The translations under genes were made by a program, and so were the position numbers. The notes under the pieces are model-generated. The model saw nothing but the letters and a program-made list of their open reading frames with translations. It was not told where the DNA came from and did no database searches. This document shows, piece by piece, positions 47,208 through 58,105 of a stretch of 64,000 nt of DNA (position 1 is the first letter of the stretch; each line of letters begins with the position of its first letter). The stretch is taken from contig NZ_CP011339.1 of NCBI RefSeq assembly GCF_001264245.1, positions 5,622,840 to 5,686,839 on the forward strand, written 5' to 3'. The stretch is from Microcystis panniformis FACHB-1757 (GTDB lineage: Bacteria > Cyanobacteriota > Cyanobacteriia > Cyanobacteriales > Microcystaceae).

Positions 47208-47997
47208 AACTATGACCCTAGATATTATCCCGAAGGGGAAGAACGCAAAGTGGAAGCTGTCAGTAGTGCCGCCATTGATGGTGCGCCGATCGCCTATATG
47301 TCGTCTTAGCCGCCATTGTCACCACCCTTTCTTTTATTCCCTTCTCCATTGTCCTCGCTTCTGGCGGTAGTATGCCCCTCAGTCAAGCGGTTTTCCCCTC
47401 TTGGGTTGGTTACTCGGCCCGATCGCTGGAGCGATCGCTAGTGGCATTGGGTCCTTAATTGGGGCTTTCCTTGCCCCCTACACAGCAGGAATTCCCGCTA
47501 TTTCGGTCTTTGGGGCGATTTTGTCTAGTTTTGTGGCGGGAACGATGGTTTTAGGCAAAAAACGCCGTTATTGGTGGTTAGGATTAACGTTAATTTTTCT
47601 GATTCCCCTGTTTATCTACGCTAACCGGGCGATCGGACTGAACGGCATTTCGCCACGAATCTTTATTGCCGGGGCTTTCGTCGATTGGTCAGCTTTGGTA
47701 TTATTTATCCTACCAACCCGGACTCTTTTTACCCATTGGATCAAAGGCAGCAATTTGGCCCTAGTAGCGGCGGGAATTTTTGGGGGTACCTGGACCGCCA
47801 GCGGCCTCTCCCATTTAGGGGCCGTCGCCATTACCTACTCGATTTTTAACTGGCCCGAAGAAGTCTGGATCGCTTTAATTGGGATCGTTCCCCTAGAAAA
47901 TCTGATTCGTTCCTTTGTCGGTATGGTGATCGGTTGTGGTGTGATTGCCGGTTTACGGGCGATCGGTCTGGTCAAATCACGAGAGGCGATCTACTAG
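47208..47997 (+). pseudogene. ECF-transporter S-component-like membrane protein, frameshifted at the 5-prime end
   Basis: The main frame (47401-47997) encodes about six membrane helices, including LLGPIAGAIASGIGSLIGAF and AGTMVLGKKRRYWWLGLTLI. Upstream, pieces in other frames read YDPRYYPEGEERKVEAVSSA and VLAAIVTTLSFIPFSIVLAS, followed by SGGSMPLSQAVFP, giving a hydrophilic start and first helix. Frame changes lie near 47305 and 47398. Gly-rich helices with this layout resemble S components of energy-coupling-factor transporters; substrate unknown. The true start codon is uncertain. Confidence 0.6.
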
Positions 47998-48323
47998 ACC
48001 TCTTGTAAAAATCAAAAATTGTTGTTAGGGTTAGGAGTCAGTAGCCGGTCGTCGGAGTCAGGAGAAGAAAAAAGACAAGAGACGACTAGACTATCCATAA
48101 AACCTAAGATTATGTCGAATTTATCCGAGCTTTTAGATATTGTGACCCAATAGCGGCTCGATAACTTATTTTTGCAGGAGGGCTACTGAAATGGGAATAC
48201 AGCAGTTATCTTAAATGGTGACATAGGAGGTTTTCCTTTTGGGGTGTGGGGTGTAGGGTGTCGGGACGGACGCAAGGGCAAGAATTGCCGCGTTGCGTCC
48301 AACCCCCACCGAAAAAAAGAGAA
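47998..48323. other. Intergenic region without recognised gene
   Basis: A 13-codon open frame starts at an ATG near 48113 and ends at TAG; it may be a broken small gene. Otherwise GGGTGTGGGGTGTAGG-type repeats (48240-48262) and no recognisable feature. Confidence 0.5.
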
Positions 48324-49312
48324 CTAGCGTTTAAGCCAACTCATCATTGCCCGCAGGTCTTGGCCGACTTCTTCGATCGAATGTTCTGCTTCTTGACGAC
48401 GCATAGCGGTGAAACCCGGTTTACCTGCTTGATTTTCGAGGACAAACTCTCTGGCAAATTGTCCCGATTGAATTTCCCCGAGGATTTTCCGCATTTCGGT
48501 CTTAGTCGCTTCCGTCACCACCGCGGACCGCGAGTGTAGTCACCGTACTCGGCTGTATTGGAAATACTATCGCGCATTTTGGCCAAACCGCCCTCGACGA
48601 TCAGATCGACGATCAGTTTCACCTCGTGTAAACACTCAAAAGGCTAATTCGGGCTGATAACCAGCTTCCACGAGGGTTTCAAAGCCAGCTTTAATTAAAG
48701 CACTTAAACCACCGCATAATACTGCCTGTTCGCCAAAAAGGTCGGTTTCTGTTTCCTCGCGGAAAGTGGTTTCCAAAACCCCGGCCCGAGTGCCACCGAT
48801 ACCTTTAGCGTAGGCCATCGCTCGATCGCGTGCTTGGCCGGTAGCATCTTGATAGACGGCGAATAAACAGGGGACTCCTTGACCTTGTTCGTAGGTGCGA
48901 CGGACGAGATGGCCGGTCCTTTGGGGGCAACCATAACCACATCGACATTATCCGGGGGAACCACTTGACCGAAATGAATATTAAAGCCGTGGGCAAAAGA
49001 CAAAACCTTGCCTGGGCTTAAATTCGGGGCAATTTCGTGGAGATAAATCGTTTTCTGCACTTCATCCGGTAAGAGGATCATGATCCAGTCGGCAATTTTA
49101 GCGGCTTGGGCCACATCATAAACCGGAATACCGGCTTCTTTGGCTTTGATTGCCGATTTACTGCCGGGATATAGACCAACAATCACATTAACGCCACTAT
49201 CCTTGAGATTTAATGCGTGGGCATGACCCTGGGAACCATAACCAATAATAGCGATCGTTTTTCCCGCTAATAAATCTAAATTGGCATCCTCATCATAGTA
49301 CATTCGTGCCAT
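48324..49312 (-). pseudogene. ilvC: Ketol-acid reductoisomerase, several frameshifts
   Basis: Converts acetolactate and acetohydroxybutyrate to dihydroxy acids in valine, leucine and isoleucine synthesis. Readable parts: MARMYYDEDANLDLLAGKTI, NADPH site IIGYGSQGHAHALNL, MILLPDEVQKTIY, LSFAHGFNIHFGQVVPP, VVMVAPKGP, then in another frame MAYAKGIGGTRAGVLETTF with REETETDLFGEQAVLCGG and LIKAGFETLVEAGYQPELA. The last part includes REFVLENQAGKPGFTAMRR. Breaks lie near 48915, 48810, 48640 and 48530. Reassembled length is about 331 aa, normal for class I. Essential for growth, so the breaks are probably sequence errors. Confidence 0.9.
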
Positions 49313-49958
49313 CGAACTCGCTCCTTAACTTCTTTTGTCACTGTGCAAACTCCTAATTATACGGGAAAATCACGCCGTCAGAAGCATTTGAGCGCCGGTT
49401 TCCTGGAGTCACGAAAAAATAGTGTCTAGAAAAAATGAACTAGGCTAATCCGCTTCGCGCTTGATTAGCTTTGGAAACGCTAATCTCACAGATTTTGTGC
49501 TTTTGACGCTTCCTTTGGCAGACTTACCGTTTGAGTCCTGACGGCTCGACTAGGCAGCGGTTTTACCATCCACGTCTGACGACGCTAGTTCCTAACACCG
49601 TGGCTAAATATTTAGTTTTAGCCAGAAATATCTAAGGGGACAAAACCTAATTGACCAATTGTCAATAGAGTTTTCAATGCGCTCACCCTGAGACTTTCTT
49701 GAGTATTTATATTTAGTGAATTGTTCGGCTTTTTCTGTCTTTTCCTTTGTCTTTTTCCACCTGCGGAATTTGGGTTGTATTGATTCGGACAATACCGATG
49801 AGCCTTTCTCTGTCAAATCTGAGGAGTCTTGCGTTTCATTTTTGAATTGGCGTTGTTTTACTCCCTGATGGAATGAGCAGTTGAGGCAGCATTAACTTGA
49901 GCGATCGCATTTAAAGGTAAAGATTGAACAGGCCGAATGTTTTAGGTTTACCTTGAGT
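49313..49958. other. Intergenic region with remnant of a second TPR gene
   Basis: Bases 49860-49936 closely match 51110-51190, the 5-prime end (signal-peptide junction) of the TPR gene to the right, and 49815-49855 match 51341-51375. So a partial duplicate of the TPR gene's start region survives here. The ORF-free part 49430-49600 holds no recognised feature. Confidence 0.6.
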
Positions 49959-51256
49959 TTATTGCTGTAATTCTTTCAACAAATCTAAGACTTTTTGAGC
50001 TTGTGCTGTGTCACCCTGTTGCTGATATAAATTGGCTGCTTTTTCCAAGTCGGTGATCGCTTTTTGACGGTTTCCTGACATTTCATAGACAAGCCCTCGC
50101 AGGTTGTAAGCATCAGCATAGTTAGGATCGAGGCGAATTGCTTGGGTGTAGTCGGCGATCACTTTTTGATATTCTTTTAATTGACCATAGGCATTACCTC
50201 GAAAAAGATAAGCACGAGCATCGTTAGGATTGAGGCGAATTGCTTGGGTGTAGTCGGCGATCGCTTTTTGATATTCCCCTAACTCAAATATGCGTCGCCT
50301 CGAAGAATGTAAGCAATAGCATCGTTAGGATTGAGACGTATCGCCAGGTTAAATTGTGCCAGCGATTGCACAAAATTTCCTTTTTTTCCATATTCCATAA
50401 TTAAAAAACAACTCGGCAAAGGCTAGTTTAGAATTAGGATTTGATCGAATGCTATCGATCAAATCCTGAGTTACTTTGATTAAATCTATGGTTGTCTGGT
50501 ATGCTTCTGTATCTCCCTGTTTTTGAAGTAATTCTGCCGCTTTTCGTAGCTCTGTGATCTGATTTTCTAAATCTCCTAAACCCTTATATGCCATTGCCAT
50601 GCCCATGTAAGCTTGAGCATAGTCGGGTTTGAGTTGAATCGCTTGGCTAAAATCGACAATTGCACCATCAAAATCTGCTTTGTCATATTTATCCATCGCC
50701 TGAACAAAAAAATCCTTAGCATTCCTTCCATTGGAAAAATATTGAGCGAGCGCGTTAGTAGTGGAGATACTTTGTTGAGGTGTTCTTAATTTATTCTGAG
50801 CAATTTCTCGGCCACTAATTGCTTGAGTGAAATTAGGATTAAGTCGTATTGCTTGAGCATAATCGGCGATCGCTTTTTGAGAATCTCCTAATTGATCATA
50901 CAAAGTTGCTCGTTATAGTAAGCTACTGCTGAATTGGGATTAAAGCGAATAAATTGGTTATAATCAGCCAGGGCTTGGTCATATTGCTGTAAACGACTAT
51001 AGGCAATTCCTCTGTTGCCATAGGCTTGAGCATAGTTAGGATTAAGACGAATGGCTTCATTAAAACTATTAATGGCAGCCTCTAGATCACCTTGTTGTAA
51101 TCTTTTTACTCCCTGATTGAAAAAGTCCAGAGCAGTTGAGGCAGCATTGACTTGAGCGATCGCATTTAAAGGTAAAGATTGAACGGGCCGAGGGAGAGAA
51201 AGGAAGCCTAAACCGAGACAGAGGGTAATTAAGATAGAGAAAGGACGGAGAAACAT
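49959..51256 (-). pseudogene. Secreted tetratricopeptide-repeat protein, several frameshifts
   Basis: The N-terminus has a signal peptide (FSILITLCLGLGFLSLPRPV then QSLP). About ten TPR units follow: for example GDLEAAINSFNEAIRLNPNY AQAYGNRG, QKAIADYAQAIRLNPNF, FDGAIVDFSQAIQLKPDYAQ, IADYTQAIRLDPNYADAYNL and the last ending QGDTAQAQKVLDLLKELQQ. Frame changes lie near 50905, 50395 and in 50160-50350. The product should be a periplasmic or extracellular scaffold for protein contacts. DNA of both gene ends is duplicated nearby, so this may be the survivor of a tandem array. Function unknown. Confidence 0.75.
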
Positions 51257-51815
51257 GATTGATTTTCCTTGACAATGTTTTAGGTTTACGTTGAGTTTAT
51301 TTTTGTATTATTTTAATAACTTCTAAGATTTCTTGAACTTTTGTCTTGAGGAGTCCTGCGTTTCATTTTTGAATTGGCGGGCTGTGAAAATGCCTCTTAG
51401 CTTAAAACCCGATGCCCGACCCCGACACCCTGCCCCCACGAAAAACTTTTTGCCGCAACCCCTAACTAGGGAAAGCTGACTTGATCTAGTGGAGCAGAAA
51501 AAAAAGGGGGGGTAATGGCCAATTTTTAGCTTGGACTTGGTTCTTTCACCAAAATTGAGTACAATGTCACTATCAATAGGCACTTCCTCTCCTCTCACCC
51601 AGTTAAGATTAACCTCGATCTGAACACAGATAATCGGGTTAGTATTTAGGGACGAAATAGCTTCTCTCCTTCTCGATTTTTACCTTTTCTGGGTAATTTA
51701 CCCAGTCAGGATCGTTTATAGACTGATTTACTGCCTTGATCGACCCTAGATAAAATCAGGTCAAAAAATTGGCTTTGTTAATCACTAATTCTCTTAGAGC
51801 TGCCCAGGAAAATCT
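51257..51815. other. Intergenic region upstream of pilM with duplicated TPR-gene end
   Basis: Bases 51273-51345 resemble 49937-50010 (the 3-prime end and downstream region of the TPR gene). Around 51420-51470 is a CCCACGAAAAACTTTTTGCCGCAACCCCT end of the miniature family seen at 58106-58276. The pilM promoter presumably lies in 51650-51810. Confidence 0.5.
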
Positions 51816-52930
51816 ATGGTAAGTTTTTTTAAAAAGCTATTGACAAAAAAACCTCAAGGTGTTGGTTAGAGATCACCCCAGAGCGCATTAACATAGCTCA
51901 GATCGCCAAACAGGGACAAAATTATCAATTAGTTAAATGTTGTTCGTCGGATATCCGGGAAGGCATCTTTGAGGAGGGAAAAATCGTCGATTCCCCGCTT
52001 TAGCGGAATTAATCCAAGAAGTCCTCAAGGAAAATAAAATTAACAGCAAACGAGTCGCTACTGGTGTGCCGATGCGCGAGTCAATTATCCGGATGATCCC
52101 CATTCCCTCGGAATTGGACGATCAGGAATTGCGAAATCTGGTCTTAAATCATGAGGCTAGTTTATACCTTCCCTATCCTCGCGAGGAAGTGGATCTCGAC
52201 TACCAAAAACTAGGCTACTTTCAGGATGAAGACGGGATCGAAAAAGTGCAGGTTTTGCTGGTAGCCACTCGTCGGGAGATTACCGATGCCTACATGGAAA
52301 CCTTCCAACAGGCAGGATTACAGGTAGATGTGCTAGAAATTAATAGTTTTGCCCTAATTCGGACGATTCGCGAGCATTTGCGACAGTTTAGTTCCAATGA
52401 AGCCGCCGTTATTGTTGATATAGAATTTGATAACACGGAAATTGCCATCGTGGTGGACGGCGTTCCCCAATTTTCCCGCACTGTCCCCATCGGCACTTTC
52501 CCAGCTACAAAATGCCCTCTCCAGGGCGATGAATTTGCCCACCTCCCGCAGTCCTGAGATTCTTTTGGGGATGACAATTCCGATTATTGCCTTTGATAGT
52601 CTTAGCACCAATACCGGCACTTCCGGGGCCCCTACTAACGCCGGGATGACGGCACTGATGCGCGTTTTAGGGGAATTAACCGATGAGTTACGGCGATCAA
52701 TTAATTTCTATCTTAACCAAAGTGATGACCTGGAAATCGTCCAATTACTTTTAGCCGGTCCCGGGGGCGGTTTAGCGCAACTAGACGAATACTTTACTCA
52801 ACGTCTCAGCGTCCCCACCATGGCAATCGATCCGATCGCATCACTGAACTTAGATACAACTCAAGAGATTCCTAATACCGAAAGACCGGGATTAGGAACA
52901 GTTCTCGGTTTAGGATTACGGGAGGTATAG
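51816..52930 (+). pseudogene. pilM: Type IV pilus assembly protein PilM, three frameshifts
   Basis: PilM is an actin-like cytoplasmic protein that binds the N-terminus of PilN. The ATG at 51816 gives VSFFKKLLTKKPQGVG; one T restored near 51866 leads to LEITPERINIAQIAKQG. One C restored near 51993 joins SPALAELIQEVLKENKINSK and the frame 52066-52557 (RESIIRMIPIPSELDDQELR, EAAVIVDIEFDNTEIAIVV). One extra C near 52500 precedes LQNALSRAMNLPTSRSPE and the rest (LLLAGPGGGLAQLDEYFTQR). Length is about 370 aa, as usual. All three are in short homopolymers and look like sequence errors. It is the first gene of pilMNOQ. Confidence 0.88.
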
Positions 52931-52939
52931 ACAAAAATT

Positions 52940-53710
52940 ATGTATAGTCTTGACGTTAATTTTCTTAAGGATCGCCATCTTAGCCAAACGGGGAAAGGAA
53001 CCCCCGCAGCCAAGATTTCCACCGCTATTAACCTGCGTAAACAAACACCCCTGTTGATCGGTGTGGGAGTGGGGGCCGGATTATTGACACTGACGGGATT
53101 ACTCGGTTTAATCCTCGGTTGGCAAACCAGCGAAACTCAGGCCCTAATTCAGCAACTGGATGCGGAATTAGGTCAACTGCAAGCCCAAAGCAAAAAGCTA
53201 GAAGACATGAAAGCGCAACTAACGGCGGTAGGAGAAGAAAATGAAGCTCTGGTAACTGTATTCAATCAGATTAGGCCTTGGTCAGCTATTCTTCAGGAAA
53301 TTCGCCTGCAAACTCCCCCTAGTGTCCAGCTAACCAGTGTGCAGCAGGTGGAGGTTCCCGCTGCCCCAGATCAAGGGCAACAGAATCGGGCTACTCGCTT
53401 AAAAATCAGTGGTTTTGCCAGTAATTACGAAGCAGTCAATGATTATCTCTTAACCCTACAAGCTTCTCCTTTTTTACAGGGTAGGCAAACGGTGATCGAA
53501 AGTGCTGCCCTGGCCGATTTACCCGTAGAGGTGGATAATCAGTACAAAAATATTAATGTTACTTTCCCCCAAGCGGTTCAATTTGTGATCACCGCCCAAT
53601 TAAGTGATACTCCCGCTACGGAACAACTGCCCAATCTCGCCCGGAATGGAGCGATCGGAGTTATCACTAGGATTAACACTCTCAAACGCCAAGGAGCCAT
53701 TCAACCATGA
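52940..53710 (+). CDS. pilN: Type IV pilus assembly protein PilN
   Basis: The 256-aa inner-membrane protein has a short cytoplasmic start (SLDVNFLKDRHL, the PilM-binding part; the usual INLLP motif is replaced by DVNFLKDR), one membrane helix (about residues 35-58, GVGVGAGLLTLTGLLGLILG), a coiled coil (about 62-100) and a periplasmic ferredoxin-like domain (about 105-235). It forms the alignment complex with PilM and PilO. It starts 9 bp after pilM and overlaps pilO by 4 bp, so translation is coupled. The frame is intact. Confidence 0.9.
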   Translation: MYSLDVNFLKDRHLSQTGKGTPAAKISTAINLRKQTPLLIGVGVGAGLLTLTGLLGLILGWQTSETQALIQQLDAELGQLQAQSKKLEDMKAQLTAVGEENEALVTVFNQIRPWSAILQEIRLQTPPSVQLTSVQQVEVPAAPDQGQQNRATRLKISGFASNYEAVNDYLLTLQASPFLQGRQTVIESAALADLPVEVDNQYKNINVTFPQAVQFVITAQLSDTPATEQLPNLARNGAIGVITRINTLKRQGAIQP

Positions 53711-54525
53711 CCTTTACCGAAGAATTTGAAGATCGGGAATTAGAGGAATTTGAGGAGTATCCTATCGCTTTCGGGATAACTTTTACTCCCCGCAATAGTG
53801 GCATCGCTGCCGCTGTGCTAGGTTTACTTGGCTCTTTCTATCTGCTTTTTAACTGGGTGATGCCCGCTTATGATACCTTGCAACAGTTGCAAAACGATGC
53901 AGCTGGCAAACAACAACAGATAGATCAACAAAAAAGCGGTCTCGGACCGGCCGAATTAGCAAAAATTGAGAGTCAGTTGCAACAAAAAGAGGCAACTAAA
54001 CAGCAAATTCTCGCGCTTTTTGCTCAAGAAAAGAACTTAAGCACAATTCTCTTAGATATTAGCAAGATCTTTAAGTCTCGCAATGTTAAGCTGATTAGTT
54101 TCCAACCCCAAGTACTAGAACCAGTGGTGGTTTCCGATGGTTCCCTCGGTAGCGCGGTTAATAATAAGCTCAAACGTCAAACTCTTAACGTCAAGATCGA
54201 AGGGAACTATGCTAACACTCAAGAGGTTATTCGGGATTTAGAAAGATTACAGCCGCTCATTTTGCTCAACAGTCTCAATACCCAGATGGAAAAGGAAGGA
54301 TCGGCGGTTCAAGTGGTTAGTACTGGCAACAATAAAGCCACTATCGTTCCCCAAGGCGATCAACCCGTTACTACCACCTTTCTTCTCGATGTGATTATTC
54401 CTCTCAATGCTGAAGAATTGGCGAAATTAGCACCGCCCCCCCCGCCGAAGGTCAACCCCCCGCCGAAGGTCAACCCCCCGCTAGTCCGCGCCAATAATAG
54501 TTTTCAATCCGGTGTGAGTGTTTAG
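53707..54525 (+). CDS. pilO: Type IV pilus assembly protein PilO
   Basis: The 272-aa protein has an acidic cytoplasmic start (EEFEDRELEEFEEYP), one membrane helix (about residues 33-55, IAAAVLGLLGSFYLLFNWVM), a coiled coil (about 58-110) and a periplasmic pseudopilin-like domain (about 115-245). The C-terminal tail is Pro-rich, with a duplicated PPPKVN unit (54437-54480) encoded by an 18-bp DNA repeat. PilO pairs with PilN in the alignment complex between the pilus motor and secretin. Its ATG overlaps the pilN stop (ATGA). The frame is intact. Confidence 0.9.
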   Translation: MTFTEEFEDRELEEFEEYPIAFGITFTPRNSGIAAAVLGLLGSFYLLFNWVMPAYDTLQQLQNDAAGKQQQIDQQKSGLGPAELAKIESQLQQKEATKQQILALFAQEKNLSTILLDISKIFKSRNVKLISFQPQVLEPVVVSDGSLGSAVNNKLKRQTLNVKIEGNYANTQEVIRDLERLQPLILLNSLNTQMEKEGSAVQVVSTGNNKATIVPQGDQPVTTTFLLDVIIPLNAEELAKLAPPPPPKVNPPPKVNPPLVRANNSFQSGVSV

Positions 54526-54902
54526 TTTTTTGTCCGTTGAATACCCCAATTGTTGAGGAGTGAAATTAAAGTGAATTCGTCCCGTTATGCTCTGTTTGTC
54601 CCCCAAATTGCCTCGTTTTTATTGATGGCTCCCCTGAGCACTTTGGCCGAAACCCCCGAGTCCTTCGATGGTTCAGAGTTAAAATCGACTACATCAAAAA
54701 TTGAATTTTCGCAAGAGTTTAGTCAAGAAATTTACAAAAAAGACCTAAGAATTTCGTTCCCACCCCCGATGCCGTACAAAAGGAGATCAGCGATCGCATT
54801 TTAGCTAGTGAAAAACTGCTCGCCCAAAGTGCGCCCCTTGTCCCCAACCCCGAAATTATCATTCAAGGCGCACCCCAAGCCCCCGGCGCTCCCACCCTAC
54901 CC

Positions 54903-56319
54903 TAGGGTTGATTCATTTAAATTAAGTACAGCTAATTTTGAGTCAATAAATTTGACTGAAGATTCTCAAGTTTATCTTTTTCTAATCAAAATAGTTAGTC
55001 ACAATAACTAATCTTTAATCCTCTGCCAAATTTATTATGAATAAATTGATAAAGCTTGTTCCCAAGCCACTAAAAGCCTATCTCTCTTCAAATTTTCTGA
55101 GAGTACATCCTGTTAATTTAGCTAATTTTTCTGCTTCTTACGTCGATAAAACTATCAGTTTTTCCCAACGTTCAGCTAACCACCTCTGTCCCTCTGTGAT
55201 TGAGAGAAAACCCAAACCTCTGAAAAGATTCAATCCTATGGTTGTGAGAATTGACCAATTGCTGGCCGCTTGAAAATCACTAATTTCGCTTTTATCTTCC
55301 TCAAAAATTACATCTTTTACCCAATGTAACTGATTTTCTATTTTCCAGTGTCCTCGAATAATTTTAGCAAATACTTCGGCGGATTCGGTTAGGCTACTGA
55401 TATAGTAAGCTGTTTCTTCATAGGTTTTATCCCCGCGACTACCCCTTCTTTCTACTTTAATAACTCTTCGCAGATTTTCAAACCCTTTTCTTTCATTTTT
55501 CCTCACTTTAAAAACTTCTATTTTTCTTGATATTTTTCGTCCATGACTATTATCTTGTTCAAGAAAAAAACTTTCTGGCTTTGAGGAATTACTCAGGTCT
55601 TGTATTCGCTGATAAAGATTTTTCTGATTTCCTTTAACGGTGATAACATAGTCATTTTTAGTCTTGGCTATTAAGCTGATTGTTTTCTTCTGACAGTGTA
55701 AAGCATCCCCAGTAAAAACTTTATTTTGGAGAGAGCAATCCTCAATTATAGCTTGCCCTTCGTCGATTTCAGACCCTTTTTTGTTTTCGATTCTTTTTAA
55801 GTGTAATACCAAGCCACTTTCTTGACTAAACAATGAGATAAACATGATAAAATTTTGTTGTTCATTGTTAGGATTCTTTAGGGTGTTTTTGAGACTTTTT
55901 CCATCTATGCCTAGCCAATTTATATCATCTCTTTGTCCATATTCTTGTAATGCCCATTCATTAAACATTTTTAACAAACTCTGCCAGTCAACTCCCATCA
56001 TTACCCTTCTAATTGTTGAATAGGATGGGACTCTTTCTGGAATTATGTTAAATTCTTTACTCAGCCTGTGCCGATTATTTTTAGCAAACTCTCCTAGTTC
56101 TCTATAACCTGAGTATCCTAGCATTGTTCCTAGTATTATTACTACTAATACTATCCATAAAGGGTGTCTTTTTCCTTTATCTTTCCGAAAGTCCTTGACT
56201 TGTTTTAGTTTTTCTATTAAGCTCAACATATATTTAAAAAGTTGGCGGTCACTTCTCATTTTACCTGATAGTGATCGCTTTTACTTTTGATATTCTGATG
56301 GGAGAATGAAACAGCCCTA
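54903..56319 (-). mobile_element. ISAs1-type insertion sequence, copy 2 (1417 bp)
   Basis: The element is inserted into pilQ in the opposite direction. Target duplication CACCCTACCC is perfect at 54893-54902 and 56320-56329. Ends TAGGGTTGATTCATT and (complement) TAGGGCTGTTTCATT are as in copy 1. Length equals copy 1 and the encoded protein is the same. Confidence 0.96.
55138..56259 (-). CDS. ISAs1-family transposase, copy 2
   Basis: The 373-aa product is identical to that at 10289-11410, with an N-terminal DDE_Tnp_1-associated region and the same catalytic blocks (WLGIDGKSLK, VFTGDALHCQKK, RGHWKIENQLHWVKD). Identity of the two copies, including short incidental open frames flanking them, indicates very recent movement and that neither copy has accumulated changes. 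It lies in the reverse direction to pilQ. Full length and uninterrupted, so presumably active. Confidence 0.95.
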   Translation of the reverse strand: MRSDRQLFKYMLSLIEKLKQVKDFRKDKGKRHPLWIVLVVIILGTMLGYSGYRELGEFAKNNRHRLSKEFNIIPERVPSYSTIRRVMMGVDWQSLLKMFNEWALQEYGQRDDINWLGIDGKSLKNTLKNPNNEQQNFIMFISLFSQESGLVLHLKRIENKKGSEIDEGQAIIEDCSLQNKVFTGDALHCQKKTISLIAKTKNDYVITVKGNQKNLYQRIQDLSNSSKPESFFLEQDNSHGRKISRKIEVFKVRKNERKGFENLRRVIKVERRGSRGDKTYEETAYYISSLTESAEVFAKIIRGHWKIENQLHWVKDVIFEEDKSEISDFQAASNWSILTTIGLNLFRGLGFLSITEGQRWLAERWEKLIVLST

Positions 56320-58105
56320 CACCCTACCCCGGGCCGTCGCCCCACCGGTGGGAGATATTGCCATCTCTAACATCGATGCTAGTGCCGAAAAGGTCAAATT
56401 CGAGCGTAATATGATTGTACCTCGTGTTTTACTCCGGGAAGCTTCCGCTAGAGAAGTGTTAATGACCCTTGCTAACTATGCCGGTTATAACGTCGTTTTC
56501 ACCAGCGCCCAGGGGGAAACTAACGCCACCTCTCAGACAGTTTCCTTAGAATTTACTAACGAATCGGTGGAAAACATTTTTAATGCCGTATTGTTAATTT
56601 CTGGACTCCAGGCCAACCGTCAGGGTACAACTATCTTTGTTGGGGCGCAATTACCCCAAGGCGCTCGTAATCTGATTAGCCGCACCCTGCGTCTCAACCA
56701 AGTTAAATCCGTCGCCGCCGCCACTTTCCTCGCTACCCAAGGGGCAGAATACCAGCGTTTAGTTACCCAAACCGAGGATATCGTCGATCCCCTCACCGGA
56801 CGAGTCATCGGTCGCCGGGATGTTCCTCCCACCCTAGAGCCACTGGCCCCCCAAGAAACGAAAGGCTCAAAAGCTGCCTTACTTTTAACTGGTTTAAGAG
56901 TTGCCGCCGACGAGCGCCTTAATTCTATCAATTTAATCGGCGAAGCGCGGCAAGTCCAGATCGCCACCTCTTTATTAACCCAACTAGATGCCCGTCGCCG
57001 TCAGGTGGTAGTTAATGTCAAAGTTATCGATGTTAACCTACTCAATACAGACCGTTTTAACAGTAGTTTTTCCTTCGGTTTTAACGATGGTTTCTTTGTT
57101 CAAGATAACGGGGCGGCAGTGCTGAACTTTGGTAATATCAACCCACCCACTAGCTCGACTGTAGGCAGAGCGGGGGCTTTTGCACAGCCTGTTGTGCCGA
57201 TTTTCGATATCATATCGGGTACGGGGACAGCAGAAATTCAACCTTTTTTTGACATTCAGAATGGCGCTCCCTTTGGCCGTGTTAACCAAGGACCCAATGA
57301 CTTTTCAGGGGGTCTAACACCCTACTCGCGCCCTAGTTTTGGTCGCACTGTTAACCCCTTCCAACCCGGTTTGAGTGATGTTAATATTGACCAGAGACGG
57401 GAATAATAGAGTACGAATACGAACCCCCGACCCTATTCCAATATCCCCAAAAATTCCTGATGACCCTGCAAGCCTCAATTCAGACAGGAAATGCCAAGAT
57501 TCTCACCGATCCCTCCCTGGTGGTGCAGGAAGGTCAACAGGCCACCGTTAAGCTCACCGAGAAAGTGCTAGAAAGTGTGGCGACAAGTGTAGATCCTCTC
57601 AGTGGCGTACGCACCACTGTCCCTGTACTGGCCGATGCTGGATTAACTTTAGCGGTAAACATCGATCAGGTGGATGATAACGGCTTTATTTCCCTGTCGG
57701 TTAGCCCCACTGTTGCCTCTCCGGGATCTCCAATTCGATTTGATAGCGGTGGTCTGACAGTCAACACCCTTACCCCTCTGATTCGTCGGGAATTGACTTC
57801 TGGTTTAATTCGTCTCCGGGATGGACAGAGTTTAATTCTTTCCGGGATTATCCAAGAGCGCCAACAGAGTTCTGAGACAAAAGTGCCGATTTTAGGGGAT
57901 ATTCCCATTTTAGGGGCTTTATTCCGCAGTCGTACCAATCGCAACGACCGCTCGGAGGTGATTATTCTCCTCACTCCCAAAATCATCGAAGATACGGCCA
58001 CCTCTACCCTCGGCATCAACTATCAACCGGGCCAAGATGCGGCGGAAATGCTTCAGCGTCAAGGTTTCCCCGTGCAGCCGCGACAGTAATCAGTAATCAG
58101 TTATA

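Larger units (their letters stand above)
54571..58089 (+). pseudogene. pilQ: Type IV pilus secretin PilQ, split by an ISAs1-type element
   Basis: PilQ forms the outer-membrane pore for pili. A GTG start with GAGGAG upstream gives a signal-like N-terminus (YALFVPQIASFLLMAPLSTL then AETP). After a one-base loss near 54750 the frame continues to AQSAPLVPNPEIIIQ and APTLP, where the 1417-bp element is inserted (target duplication CACCCTACCC). The rest resumes after 56329 with REASAREVLMTLANYAGYNV and secretin N-domains, another break near 57400, and the secretin core IQTGNAKILTDPSLVVQEG then VPILGDIPILGALFR to the end. The element separates signal peptide from pore, so no working PilQ is expected. 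Confidence 0.93.

Noticed and set aside
48113..48155. Short open frame starting MSNLSELLD
   Set aside because: Only 13 codons; possibly the start of a broken gene, but no continuation was recognised.
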